A stretch of 50,208 bases of DNA from contig JAFUYM010000023.1 of assembly GCA_017470525.1 (NCBI GenBank), positions 1 through 50,208 on the forward strand, read 5' to 3'. This DNA comes from Bacteroidaceae bacterium (GTDB lineage Bacteria; Bacteroidota; Bacteroidia; Bacteroidales; Bacteroidaceae). Positions 43,034 through 50,208 of this stretch are shown one piece after another; position 1 is the stretch's first letter, and the number at the start of each line of letters is the position of its first letter. The notes beneath the pieces are model-generated. The model worked only from the letters and a program-made list of their open reading frames with translations. It made no database searches and had not been told where the DNA came from. Made by a program: the position numbers and the translations under genes.

Positions 43034-44512
43034 TTAGAATCGGAATCCGAAGGTCGCCATCAACTGTGAACGGTTGTTGTCAATCGTTGTCGGCTTCAAG
43101 TCAACATCGTCAAAAGCATAGAAGTCGCCCTTCTGTGCCTGATACTGATAAGTAAGGTCCACATAGCCACTCTTGTAACGATAGCCAAGACCTACCGTGA
43201 AACGATTGATGGCTTTCCAGTTGGTATAATCGGTCTCCGTATAGATGCCGTCATATCCAATGGTGCGGTACGCATCGCTCTTGAAAGGCGATGACACATA
43301 ATTATAACCTACACGCAGAGAAAGTTCCTCAATAGGCTTAAACTCAGCACCCACTTTCAGCGTATGCTGCCCACGAAGCACATTTTTCGTGATTTCATTC
43401 GTGTTACGGAAATAGTTGGAATTAAATCCATCAATCTCGCTGTAATGGGCAGAACCGAAATCCTGAAACTCATACTCTGCACCAATCGCAAAATTCTGTC
43501 CTACAGTATGTCCGAGGCTCACCCCAAACTTCCAAGGAGTACGGAACTTATAATCATATTCAGCATTATAACTATCAGAAACAAACTCATCATTCAGGAA
43601 TAGTGAAGCACCATTCGCATCAGTCATACGATACCATGTCGGCGTATGTACAAAAGCACCAAAACGGAAAGGACTATCCTCAATAGGACGGCAAATAAAG
43701 CCCAACTTCACATCAAAACCATCACCAGTTGTCTTATACCAGTTCGTGAAGTCATACACCGAATTGTCCACACCCAGTTCCTGATAGAAAGACTCGCGGT
43801 CATAATCAATGTCATAGACACCAACCGATGCACCCACGAAGAACTGATCGCTCACATTGAACGACAGGTTGAGGTCTGCCTGAATATTCGAACCATAGGT
43901 GGAACGTTCATAGTACGCACTTTGGGCAGCAATGCCAGCATAGCCATAATCACCCGATTCGTCCAAAATACCATCATGCACCCCTTGCTTCGAAGCGCTC
44001 ATATCAGCCAAAGTGCCCCAATAGTCATTTGCATACGCATAGTTGCAAAGGTCGGCAATTTGGAAAGTCTGGCTAAACGTATTGTTCAGATTCCGCACAT
44101 CCTTCATCTGATTGGAAAGGAAATTCCGCTTCTTCTGGTAGTTCACACCAAAATTAACGAACTGAAGCCCTTTGCTCGAAGGATTGTCCATGTCGAAAGC
44201 AATCAGTACACCACCTTGGTCCAACGACAAGCGCGAGCCATCATGCCCCATCGCCCCGTCGCCAGTGAACACACCACTTAAACTGATGGCTGCATCACTC
44301 TTACGATACATACCCGTACCAGCAGGGTTGGTGCTCATCACACTGATATCGCCACCTAAAGCACCAAGTGCTCCACCCATCGCCACAAAACGAGCCGTTC
44401 CATTCAGGTCGCTATTGGTCATTGTCTGAGCATCATAACTGTCCTGTGCGTATGCCATTCCCGATGCACCCATGAGTACACCTAACAGAATATATTTCTC
44501 AAATGATTTCAT
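43034..44512 (-). CDS. FadL/OmpP1-like outer-membrane porin
   Basis: 492 residues with signal MKSFEKYILLGVLMGASGMA. The N-terminal plug region has GTARFVAMGGALGALGGDIS and MSTNPAGTGMYRKSD, hallmarks of the FadL/OmpP1 transporter family, then beta strands alternate to the C-terminal aromatic end LMATFGFRF. Bacteroidetes members are often called hemin receptor without proof. Substrate likely hydrophobic; not defined. It is convergent with the GIN lipoprotein gene, separated by array C. Nothing is damaged. Confidence 0.85.
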   Translation of the reverse strand: MKSFEKYILLGVLMGASGMAYAQDSYDAQTMTNSDLNGTARFVAMGGALGALGGDISVMSTNPAGTGMYRKSDAAISLSGVFTGDGAMGHDGSRLSLDQGGVLIAFDMDNPSSKGLQFVNFGVNYQKKRNFLSNQMKDVRNLNNTFSQTFQIADLCNYAYANDYWGTLADMSASKQGVHDGILDESGDYGYAGIAAQSAYYERSTYGSNIQADLNLSFNVSDQFFVGASVGVYDIDYDRESFYQELGVDNSVYDFTNWYKTTGDGFDVKLGFICRPIEDSPFRFGAFVHTPTWYRMTDANGASLFLNDEFVSDSYNAEYDYKFRTPWKFGVSLGHTVGQNFAIGAEYEFQDFGSAHYSEIDGFNSNYFRNTNEITKNVLRGQHTLKVGAEFKPIEELSLRVGYNYVSSPFKSDAYRTIGYDGIYTETDYTNWKAINRFTVGLGYRYKSGYVDLTYQYQAQKGDFYAFDDVDLKPTTIDNNRSQLMATFGFRF

Positions 44513-44608
44513 TGTCTATAATATTAATAATGTGTAAAGTTATTCTATTTTATCTCACTTAACAACAGATTGGGCTTCTTCGATGGAAACTCCGAATGCA
44601 TCCAGCCA

Positions 44609-45862
44609 TCAACGACGGCCACCGCCTCCGCCGCCTCCACCACGGCTGACACCGCCACCACCTCCAATGCTGCCACCTCCACGGCTGCCGCCCATGCTGC
44701 CACTGCTCATAGACGAAGTTGAAGAACTGCGGGTTGGTGCGCTGTAAGTTTGAGTTTGAGTGCGCGTAGTCGTTGTCTGTGTATTATTATATGTACGCGT
44801 TGTAGCATTGGTGTTCGTGTTTGTATTTGTGCGGCTGCTGCTGTTCTGGTTGCTGTAAGAGCGCGTTCCCTGATTCACATTACCACGAGTGATGGTGCTG
44901 CGTTGGTTGGCGCCTTCACGTGTACGGTTATACACCTGTGTGCGTGTACCCTCACCTGTAGCCGATGAACGACCCGTTCTGGCATTGGTGTAATCCGTGT
45001 AAGAAGTGCCACGAGTACCCCGAGTGGCACCACTGCGAACATCCTGTGCGCTCGCACGTGTTCCGATAGCACTGGTACGTCCATTCGTGACCGCATTTCT
45101 TCCGTTCAATGCACTAGTGCGTGAACTCAAATCCCTTCCGCCCAAAGCATTCGTGCGGATGCGGTTTCCTGCTGCCATGTGCCCGCGTGAAGAATTGAAC
45201 TCACGGGGAGTCACATTGCGATAATATCCCACATTGTGGACAGGGTGACTCCATCCAGGTCCCCATCCCCAATAACTCCAAGCATACGGATGATACCAAC
45301 CCCAGATGCCGCCATACCAGCAGTCCCAAGGTCCCCAAGTCCAACCATATCCCCAACCATAGTGCCAGTACCAAGGGTCGTAGGGGTCATACAGGTAATC
45401 CCATGCGCCATAACCATAGTAAAGGTCCCAATAATAGGGGCTTGCCAAGGCGTAGAGACGAGGATTGTGGAAACGGACAATGCGGCGAGAGAAACGATAA
45501 TCCAGTTCTGGGTCATCCATGTCATATCGCGAATCAGCATAGTAGCCATCCACCGAATCAATCCGTGCAGCCAGCGAATCATCCATAGATGCACCACCAG
45601 CGTTCTGATAGTCGCCGCCATACACATAACGGCGATTGTATTCATCCTCGCTGCGCGTGTTGCTCTGGTAGTCCACTGTTGTAGGAGACACAACCGTTTC
45701 AGTCCTCGCTTTCATCGCAGCCTCCTTCCATTTCTCCTGTTTTTCCTGATTGCGCTTCAATGCCTCCTCCTTCGCCTTCTTCGAAGAAGTGAAATAGAGG
45801 TCATCCTGTGCCATTCCAAGCAGCGGAACAATCACTAAAGCCAAAGTTAGTAATCTTTTCAT
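44609..45862 (-). CDS. Secreted low-complexity aromatic/Arg/Gly-rich protein
   Basis: 417 residues with signal MKRLLTLALVIVPLLGMAQD. Four zones: charged helical (25-60, Lys/Glu); Tyr/Asp-rich (about 65-140); an extreme Trp/Tyr/Gly zone of about 70 residues (YDPWYWHYGWGYGWTWGPW); then an Arg/Thr/Ser/Asn repeat zone (RTNTNTNTNATTRTYNNTQT) and a Gly-rich end with GGGGGVSRGGGGGGGGRR. No domain is recognised. Signal peptide and an own promoter (45908-45937) argue for a real gene. Exported; perhaps a surface or matrix protein. Similar low-complexity proteins occur in Bacteroidetes without known function. Confidence 0.7.
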   Translation of the reverse strand: MKRLLTLALVIVPLLGMAQDDLYFTSSKKAKEEALKRNQEKQEKWKEAAMKARTETVVSPTTVDYQSNTRSEDEYNRRYVYGGDYQNAGGASMDDSLAARIDSVDGYYADSRYDMDDPELDYRFSRRIVRFHNPRLYALASPYYWDLYYGYGAWDYLYDPYDPWYWHYGWGYGWTWGPWDCWYGGIWGWYHPYAWSYWGWGPGWSHPVHNVGYYRNVTPREFNSSRGHMAAGNRIRTNALGGRDLSSRTSALNGRNAVTNGRTSAIGTRASAQDVRSGATRGTRGTSYTDYTNARTGRSSATGEGTRTQVYNRTREGANQRSTITRGNVNQGTRSYSNQNSSSRTNTNTNTNATTRTYNNTQTTTTRTQTQTYSAPTRSSSTSSMSSGSMGGSRGGGSIGGGGGVSRGGGGGGGGRR

Positions 45863-45907
45863 ATCCGTGTAATTTGTGCTAATGAGTAACTATAGTTTTT
45901 TACATTG

Positions 45908-45937
45908 CAAATGTAAGAACAATCTTTTTCACTGCAA
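45908..45937 (-). promoter_or_regulatory. Promoter of the aromatic-rich protein gene
   Basis: On the minus strand TTG (45935-45937), 19 bp, then TACATTTG (45908-45915), a full match to TAnnTTTG; the start codon is about 45 bp on. A second -7-like box (TAACTTTG) lies at 45993-46000. Confidence 0.65.
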
Positions 45938-46126
45938 TTATATAAATCCCTACTTTGAAGGGGAAATTCCCTAAACCCAAAGTCTTCAAGTGCAAAGTTA
46001 GACAAAATAATCCAAAAAAATGAGACAAAAATACTAAAATCGTGCTTTTTCGTTCACACGTAGGTGATATGTCAACAGAAATCACTAATTTTACCAAAAA
46101 TTTTTAATGTTAGATTCACTACTATT

Positions 46127-49114
46127 ATGACGAAAAACCTAAAATTCATCTTCTGCGGAATCCTTGGCACATGTCTCGCCATGCCCGCACCTGTTGCAGC
46201 AACCCCTGTCAACAACGCACCCCTCACAGCGTCGAAAGCCAAGCAACGCACCATCGTGAAAGTGGATGCCATCCATGTGGAAACTCCAGTCGGCACAGCA
46301 CCCCGTCTGCCCTGGCAGGTATGGGTCACCTACAGCGACGGCACCCATGAGTGGCGACAAACCAAATGGTCAAACTCGCTCCTCTCCACCGAACAGCAGG
46401 AGGCAAACCCAGAACTCTACCCAGCAGGCAAGACCTACACCGTCAATGGCTTCATCATTGGCGACAACACCACCGACAACGGTTTCCCCATCACAGCCAA
46501 TGTCACGGTGACCGACAAGCAGTGGTCAGTTCCCTCCCAGAAGCCCATTGCACAACCCCTTCCTTTGGGAGATGTCTACATTGAGGAGGGCAACCGCTTA
46601 CGCCACAACCAGGAGCATGACATCAAGACACTTCTGGAACTGGACATCACTCAGCAACTCTACAACTACCGCGACACATACGGATTGCCCACCGAGGGTT
46701 ACACGAGGTCTGATGGCTGGGACTCCCCCACCACCAAACTGAAGGGACACGGCTCCGGTCACTACATGAGTGCCCTCGCTTTTGCCTTCGCATCCTGCTC
46801 CGAGCGTGGCAGCAACCGCGACAAGGAAAAGAACGAACTGCGCAACCGCATTCGCCGCATGGTTGATGAACTGCGTGAGTGTCAGGAACGCACTTTCGTG
46901 TGGGACAGCACCCTCAACCGCTATTGGGAAGCCCGCGACTATGCCCCCGAAGAGGAACTGAAACAGATGAGAGGCAACTGGGCAGCCTTCAACGAATACA
47001 AGAAAGACTACCGCCACTACGGCTATGGCTACCTCAATGCCATCCCTGCAGCCCACCCAGCCCTCATCGAGTGCTATCGCGCGTACAATAACGAAGAATG
47101 GGTGTGGGCACCCTACTACACCATCCACAAGCAATTGGCAGGTCTCATCGACATAGCCAACAACATTGACGACAAGCAGATAGCCGCCAAAGCACTCCTC
47201 ATAGCCAAAGACATGGGCTTGTGGGTGTGGAACCGCATGCACTACCGCACCTACGTGAAAGCAGACGGCAGCAAGGCAGAACGTCAAGCCAAGCCCGGCA
47301 ACCGCTACGAAATGTGGAACATGTACATCGCCGGCGAAGTGGGTGGCATGGCAGAATCGCTGGCACGGCTTGCCGAGATGGTCAGCGACCCTACCGAGAA
47401 GGCACACCTCATCGAGGCAGCCAACTGCTTCGACTCCCCAGCCTTCTTCGACCCTGTTGCCAAGAATGTAGATGACATCCGCACCCGTCATGCCAACCAA
47501 CACATCCCCATGATTGTCGGTGCTCTACGCTCCTACATCACCAACGGCAATCCATACTACTACAACCTTGCCTACAACTTCTGGAACCTCGTGCAAGGAC
47601 GCTATGCCTACGCCATGGGCGGTGTGGGCAACGGAGAGATGTTCCGTCAGCCCTATTCACAGATTCTCTCCATGAACACCAGCGTGATGAGCGACCATCA
47701 GCGCAACATGTACCCCAACCCCGACATCAACGAGACCTGCTGCGCTTACAACCTTGCCAAACTGACCAAGGACCTCAACTGCTTCGACCCCGACAATGCC
47801 GCCTATATGGACTACTACGAGCGTCTTCTCTACAACCAGATTGTCGGCTCCGTTCACCCCGACTATTGGGGAGTCACCTACCAGTATGCAGTGGGCATGA
47901 ACGCCCGCAAACCCTACGGCAACGAGACCCCACAGGCAACCTGCTGCGGTGGCACAGGTGTGGAGAACCACGTGAAATATCAGGAGGCTGCTTACTTTGT
48001 CAACGACAACACCATGTGGGTGGCACTCTATCTCCCAACTCTTGCATGGTGGGAAGACAAGGGAGTCATGATTGAACAGATGTGCAAGTGGCCAGCCGAA
48101 CGCACCACCTTGGTTGTGACCAGAACGAACGAATCAAAAGATGCCACCTTTGCACTGAAACTGCGTGTACCCTATTGGGCAACAGAAGGTTTCGACGTGA
48201 AACTCAACGGCAAGTCCATCGCCAAAAACTACCAGCCATGCTCCTACGTGGAAATACCAAGCCGCGAGTGGAATCAGGGTGACAAAATCGAAGTCATCAT
48301 GCCATTCACGAAGCACATCAACTGGGGACCCGACAAGATGGACCTTGCCGCCACAGGCAAGAACGAGACACGCACCCCGTTCAATCCCGAATGGGTCGGC
48401 GCACTGATGTACGGTCCGCTCGTCATGGCAACTCCCGATGTGAAAGAATGGAAAGATGCCGACTTCACCCTCCAGTCAAACCTGAGCGACATCCAACTCA
48501 ACGGCGCAACCCTCGACAGCAAGTACAACGACAACCTCTTCACCCTCACACTGAACGGCAAGCAGTTCCAACCCGACTACTACCAGACCGACCACTCCAC
48601 CCACTACCTCCGTCTGCATGTGGCATCCGACAGCAAGCAGAAGGCAAAGAAAGGCATCGACAAAACCAACCTCGAGCAGGTGCTGCAAGTGGCAAAAGAA
48701 CGTGTAGATGCTCAGAACGCATGGAACGCCCTCGCCGTCAAAGTGCCAGCCTTCTCACCTTGGGCACCTAACGGCTATGCCCGTCTGCTCGCCCAGATGG
48801 AAGCCGCTGAAAAGGTGCAGGCAAAAGCCAACAAGGAACTCACCCAGGAAGATGTCAATGCAGCCACTTCCGCCCTCAACGTCGCCATCAACACGATGCG
48901 TCCGGGCAACCTTGCCGAACCTGAAGACCTGAGCGAACTCCTTCCTCTCCTCACCGAGACGAAGAACATCCGCAACAAGACCACCGAACTGCGCGAAGCC
49001 ATCGACTATGCCGACATGGTGGTGCAGTATGTGAACGACGGTTCCGGCACTCACGACCTCATCGACAAGGCACTCAAACGCCTGAACGAGGCTCGCAAGA
49101 CCGTAAAGCAATAA
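46127..49114 (+). CDS. Secreted GH127 beta-L-arabinofuranosidase-type enzyme
   Basis: 995 residues from the ATG at 46127 (MTKNLKFIFCGILGTCLAMP, signal peptide). About 45-145 is a Big_4-type Ig domain (LPWQVWVTYSDGTHEWRQTK). About 150-780 is the DUF1680/GH127 (alpha/alpha)6 barrel plus jelly roll. The zinc site typical of HypBA1 is intact: E536 and C538 in INETCCAYN, C606-C607 in QATCCGGTGVENH. The C-terminal 150 residues are FIVAR-like helices (ANKELTQEDVNAATSALNVA). It would release L-arabinose from arabinofuranosyl chains, fitting the GH43/GH2 genes at 20-25 kb. It stands alone, with a strong terminator after it and no recognised promoter. Confidence 0.93.
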   Translation: MTKNLKFIFCGILGTCLAMPAPVAATPVNNAPLTASKAKQRTIVKVDAIHVETPVGTAPRLPWQVWVTYSDGTHEWRQTKWSNSLLSTEQQEANPELYPAGKTYTVNGFIIGDNTTDNGFPITANVTVTDKQWSVPSQKPIAQPLPLGDVYIEEGNRLRHNQEHDIKTLLELDITQQLYNYRDTYGLPTEGYTRSDGWDSPTTKLKGHGSGHYMSALAFAFASCSERGSNRDKEKNELRNRIRRMVDELRECQERTFVWDSTLNRYWEARDYAPEEELKQMRGNWAAFNEYKKDYRHYGYGYLNAIPAAHPALIECYRAYNNEEWVWAPYYTIHKQLAGLIDIANNIDDKQIAAKALLIAKDMGLWVWNRMHYRTYVKADGSKAERQAKPGNRYEMWNMYIAGEVGGMAESLARLAEMVSDPTEKAHLIEAANCFDSPAFFDPVAKNVDDIRTRHANQHIPMIVGALRSYITNGNPYYYNLAYNFWNLVQGRYAYAMGGVGNGEMFRQPYSQILSMNTSVMSDHQRNMYPNPDINETCCAYNLAKLTKDLNCFDPDNAAYMDYYERLLYNQIVGSVHPDYWGVTYQYAVGMNARKPYGNETPQATCCGGTGVENHVKYQEAAYFVNDNTMWVALYLPTLAWWEDKGVMIEQMCKWPAERTTLVVTRTNESKDATFALKLRVPYWATEGFDVKLNGKSIAKNYQPCSYVEIPSREWNQGDKIEVIMPFTKHINWGPDKMDLAATGKNETRTPFNPEWVGALMYGPLVMATPDVKEWKDADFTLQSNLSDIQLNGATLDSKYNDNLFTLTLNGKQFQPDYYQTDHSTHYLRLHVASDSKQKAKKGIDKTNLEQVLQVAKERVDAQNAWNALAVKVPAFSPWAPNGYARLLAQMEAAEKVQAKANKELTQEDVNAATSALNVAINTMRPGNLAEPEDLSELLPLLTETKNIRNKTTELREAIDYADMVVQYVNDGSGTHDLIDKALKRLNEARKTVKQ

Positions 49115-49134
49115 CGTAAAACTCAATAAAAAAG

Positions 49135-49165
49135 AGGCAAGGACACCCAAATCCTTGCCTTTTTT
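49135..49165 (+). terminator. Rho-independent terminator after GH127
   Basis: AGGCAAGGA (49135-49143) pairs with TCCTTGCCT (49152-49160) across an 8-nt loop, followed by TTTTTG. Confidence 0.9.
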
Positions 49166-49207
49166 GTTATCCTCAAAAACCATCTTGAAAACTTTTTCCT
49201 TTTTTCT

Positions 49208-49238
49208 TTTGTTTCTTCTGAAATAAGTTGTACATTTG
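49208..49238 (+). promoter_or_regulatory. Strong Bacteroidetes promoter
   Basis: TTTG (49208-49211), exactly 19 bp, then TACATTTG (49231-49238) followed by C. Transcription should start near 49245, about 365 nt before the next start codon. Confidence 0.75.
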
Positions 49239-49316
49239 CAACTGTAATAATCAACATAAGTGTTTAACCTCTAAAAACATTTGAATACGAAACAGACAGT
49301 GAAATAACTTTTTTAT

Positions 49317-49600
49317 CAGAAACGCAACATGGGATGTGGTGTCGGCTCAGCCTCACCTCCCCCGACGAGAAACAAAAAACTTTTTATTAACTCGGCGTTT
49401 CTGCTCATAACATAATAACTTGGACTTTTAGTCCTTGTTCTTGCTTTGCAAATACCGCCAATTTTTGTATCAAAGAACAAGTGATGAGAGTTCACGTCTT
49501 TGGGGCGTGGATTGTTCATACTTTTCTTGATACAAGGTCACTTGGCGGTAACCTGCAAAGCGGAAAAGCAATAACGAGCAGTTCCGCCTTTTCTTTTTAT
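49317..49600 (+). ncRNA. Structured leader or small RNA with terminator
   Basis: CAGAAACGC (49317-49325) pairs with GCGTTTCTG (49395-49403). GGAC/GTCC closes a small loop at 49422-49434. A rod of four stacked stems follows: 49443-49450/49554-49561, 49453-49461/49542-49550, 49465-49473/49527-49535, 49475-49480/49512-49517, 32 bp in all. Then GCGGAA (49560-49565) and TTCCGC (49582-49587) form a hairpin before CTTTTCTTTTT, a terminator. The rod and the terminator share bases 49560-49561. No known RNA family is recognised with certainty. Confidence 0.6.
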
Positions 49601-49610
49601 CTTAATCTTA

Positions 49611-49967
49611 ATGAAACACAAATTATTACTCATACTATTGGCTACTATTTTGTCAACAGCCACATTTGCCAAAGATGGTGACACTTTTACGGCAAAGACC
49701 ATAGAAGGCATTGAAATGACCTTCCAAATTATCAGTGAAAGTGAAAAAACTTGTAGAGTTTATGGTTATTATTATTCTTTTTACAATCATTCCCCATCAA
49801 TACCACGGTCAACAACAGGAGAAATCACCATTCCCAATGCTCCTAATGGATACAGCGTCACAGAAATTGGCGAGTATGCTTTCTATGACTGCAGCGGCTT
49901 GACCTCAGTGACCATCCCCAACAGCGTCACATCCATTGGTGATCATGCTTTCGCAGACTGTATTTAG
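49611..49967 (+). pseudogene. Truncated BspA-like leucine-rich protein
   Basis: 118 residues: signal MKHKLLLILLATILSTATFA, a short N-terminal domain, then two LRR_5 units (TEIGEYAFYDCSGLTSVTIP, SVTSIGDHAFADC) and a sudden stop. Full BspA proteins continue with many more repeats and a C-terminal sorting tail, so it is broken after the second repeat. The downstream sequence is unlike BspA. Confidence 0.75.
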
Positions 49968-50039
49968 AGACCTCTAAACTACCATGAATAACGAAAACTA
50001 ATCAGACTTAAATCATTGTATTACAATCACTTTTAGATT

Positions 50040-50207
50040 TTAACACTTCGGAAGCTGTTTTTGGTTGCTTCGGTAATTCCCTATAAATTTGCAACGTATT
50101 TCTACCGCAGGGAATTTACGAGGCTTTATTTTTGCCACATCGTGGAGAGAGTTGACAAGTGTTGCTGACAGGTTACAACAATTGACAGAGTCCTGAACTC
50201 TTTTTGA
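50040..50207 (-). CDS. Partial reading frame at the window edge
   Basis: On the minus strand 55 codons stay open from the window edge to a stop at 50040, translating as VQDSVNCCNLSATLVNSLHD and later FIGNYRSNQKQLPKC. No start codon lies inside, so it would be the 3' end of a gene beyond the window. Together with the break of the BspA gene it may be a transposase end, but I cannot name a family. The rest of 49968-50039 shows no feature. Confidence 0.3.
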   Translation of the reverse strand, partial: SKRVQDSVNCCNLSATLVNSLHDVAKIKPRKFPAVEIRCKFIGNYRSNQKQLPKC

Positions 50208-50208
50208 G

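Noticed and set aside
49443-49561. Invertible DNA segment
   Set aside because: The arms are broken by unequal internal loops, and the promoter lies outside them, so RNA folding explains it better.

Overview
The window comes from a Bacteroidales chromosome, most likely a Prevotella-type gut or rumen organism. The grounds are the Bacteroidetes promoter style (-33 TTTG with -7 TAnnTTTG), many Bacteroidetes-only families (DUF4421, DUF4836, DUF4738, GIN-domain lipoproteins), BspA-like leucine-rich proteins, Por-type C-terminal tails, an Lrp-KdsC-Maf neighbourhood, and secreted GH43/GH2/GH127 enzymes. Moderate GC and mostly housekeeping content suggest ordinary chromosome with repeat-rich gaps. No rRNA, tRNA or CRISPR array was seen.

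Layout. 1-2.5 kb: a truncated HU-like gene, guaA (-) and a MITE-like inverted-repeat element. 2.5-11.9 kb: one long minus-strand block read map > tsaD > rsmE > DUF4836 lipoprotein > ABC ATPase > FtsX-like permease > AmgK-like kinase fused to a RapZ C-terminal domain > MurU-like nucleotidyltransferase > DUF4421. 12-15.3 kb: small lipoproteins and membrane proteins. 15.3-18.4 kb (-): nitroreductase, DUF2520 oxidoreductase, kdsC, maf, Lrp regulator. 18.5-28.9 kb (+): mltG, secreted GH43, secreted GH2, nadE, ettA. 29-37.3 kb (-): two very large secreted proteins, one with many FG-GAP-like calcium motifs plus a dockerin, the next with an N-terminal cohesin-like region, MBG and BspA repeats. 38-42 kb (-): slyD, aroC, ssb, kdsA, kdsD. 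42-46 kb: GIN lipoprotein (+), FadL-like porin (-), aromatic-rich secreted protein (-). 46.1-49.1 kb (+): GH127. 49.2-50.2 kb: a strong promoter, a highly structured leader with terminator, a truncated BspA gene and a possible insertion-sequence end.

How the genes fit. KdsD, KdsA and KdsC are three enzymes of Kdo synthesis, from ribulose 5-phosphate to free Kdo. The kinase-RapZ fusion with the MurU-like enzyme suggests a sugar-phosphate or cell-wall salvage unit with a built-in sensor domain. GH43, GH2 and GH127 suggest breakdown of arabinose/galactose-containing plant glycans, although no SusC/SusD pair is present.

The most unusual non-coding signal is a family of 15-bp palindromes (consensus GTACCCCTCGRSTAC) arranged in arrays at a 23-bp period, with 8-bp spacers and one terminal unit flipped. 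Three arrays are present (25078-25138, 37907-38014, 42948-43008), each starting within about 30 bp of a stop codon. A second dispersed family, built on GTGAAAAATC ends, occurs at four places, and two copies sit directly upstream of lipoprotein promoters. All homology calls are from reading the sequence; no database search was possible.
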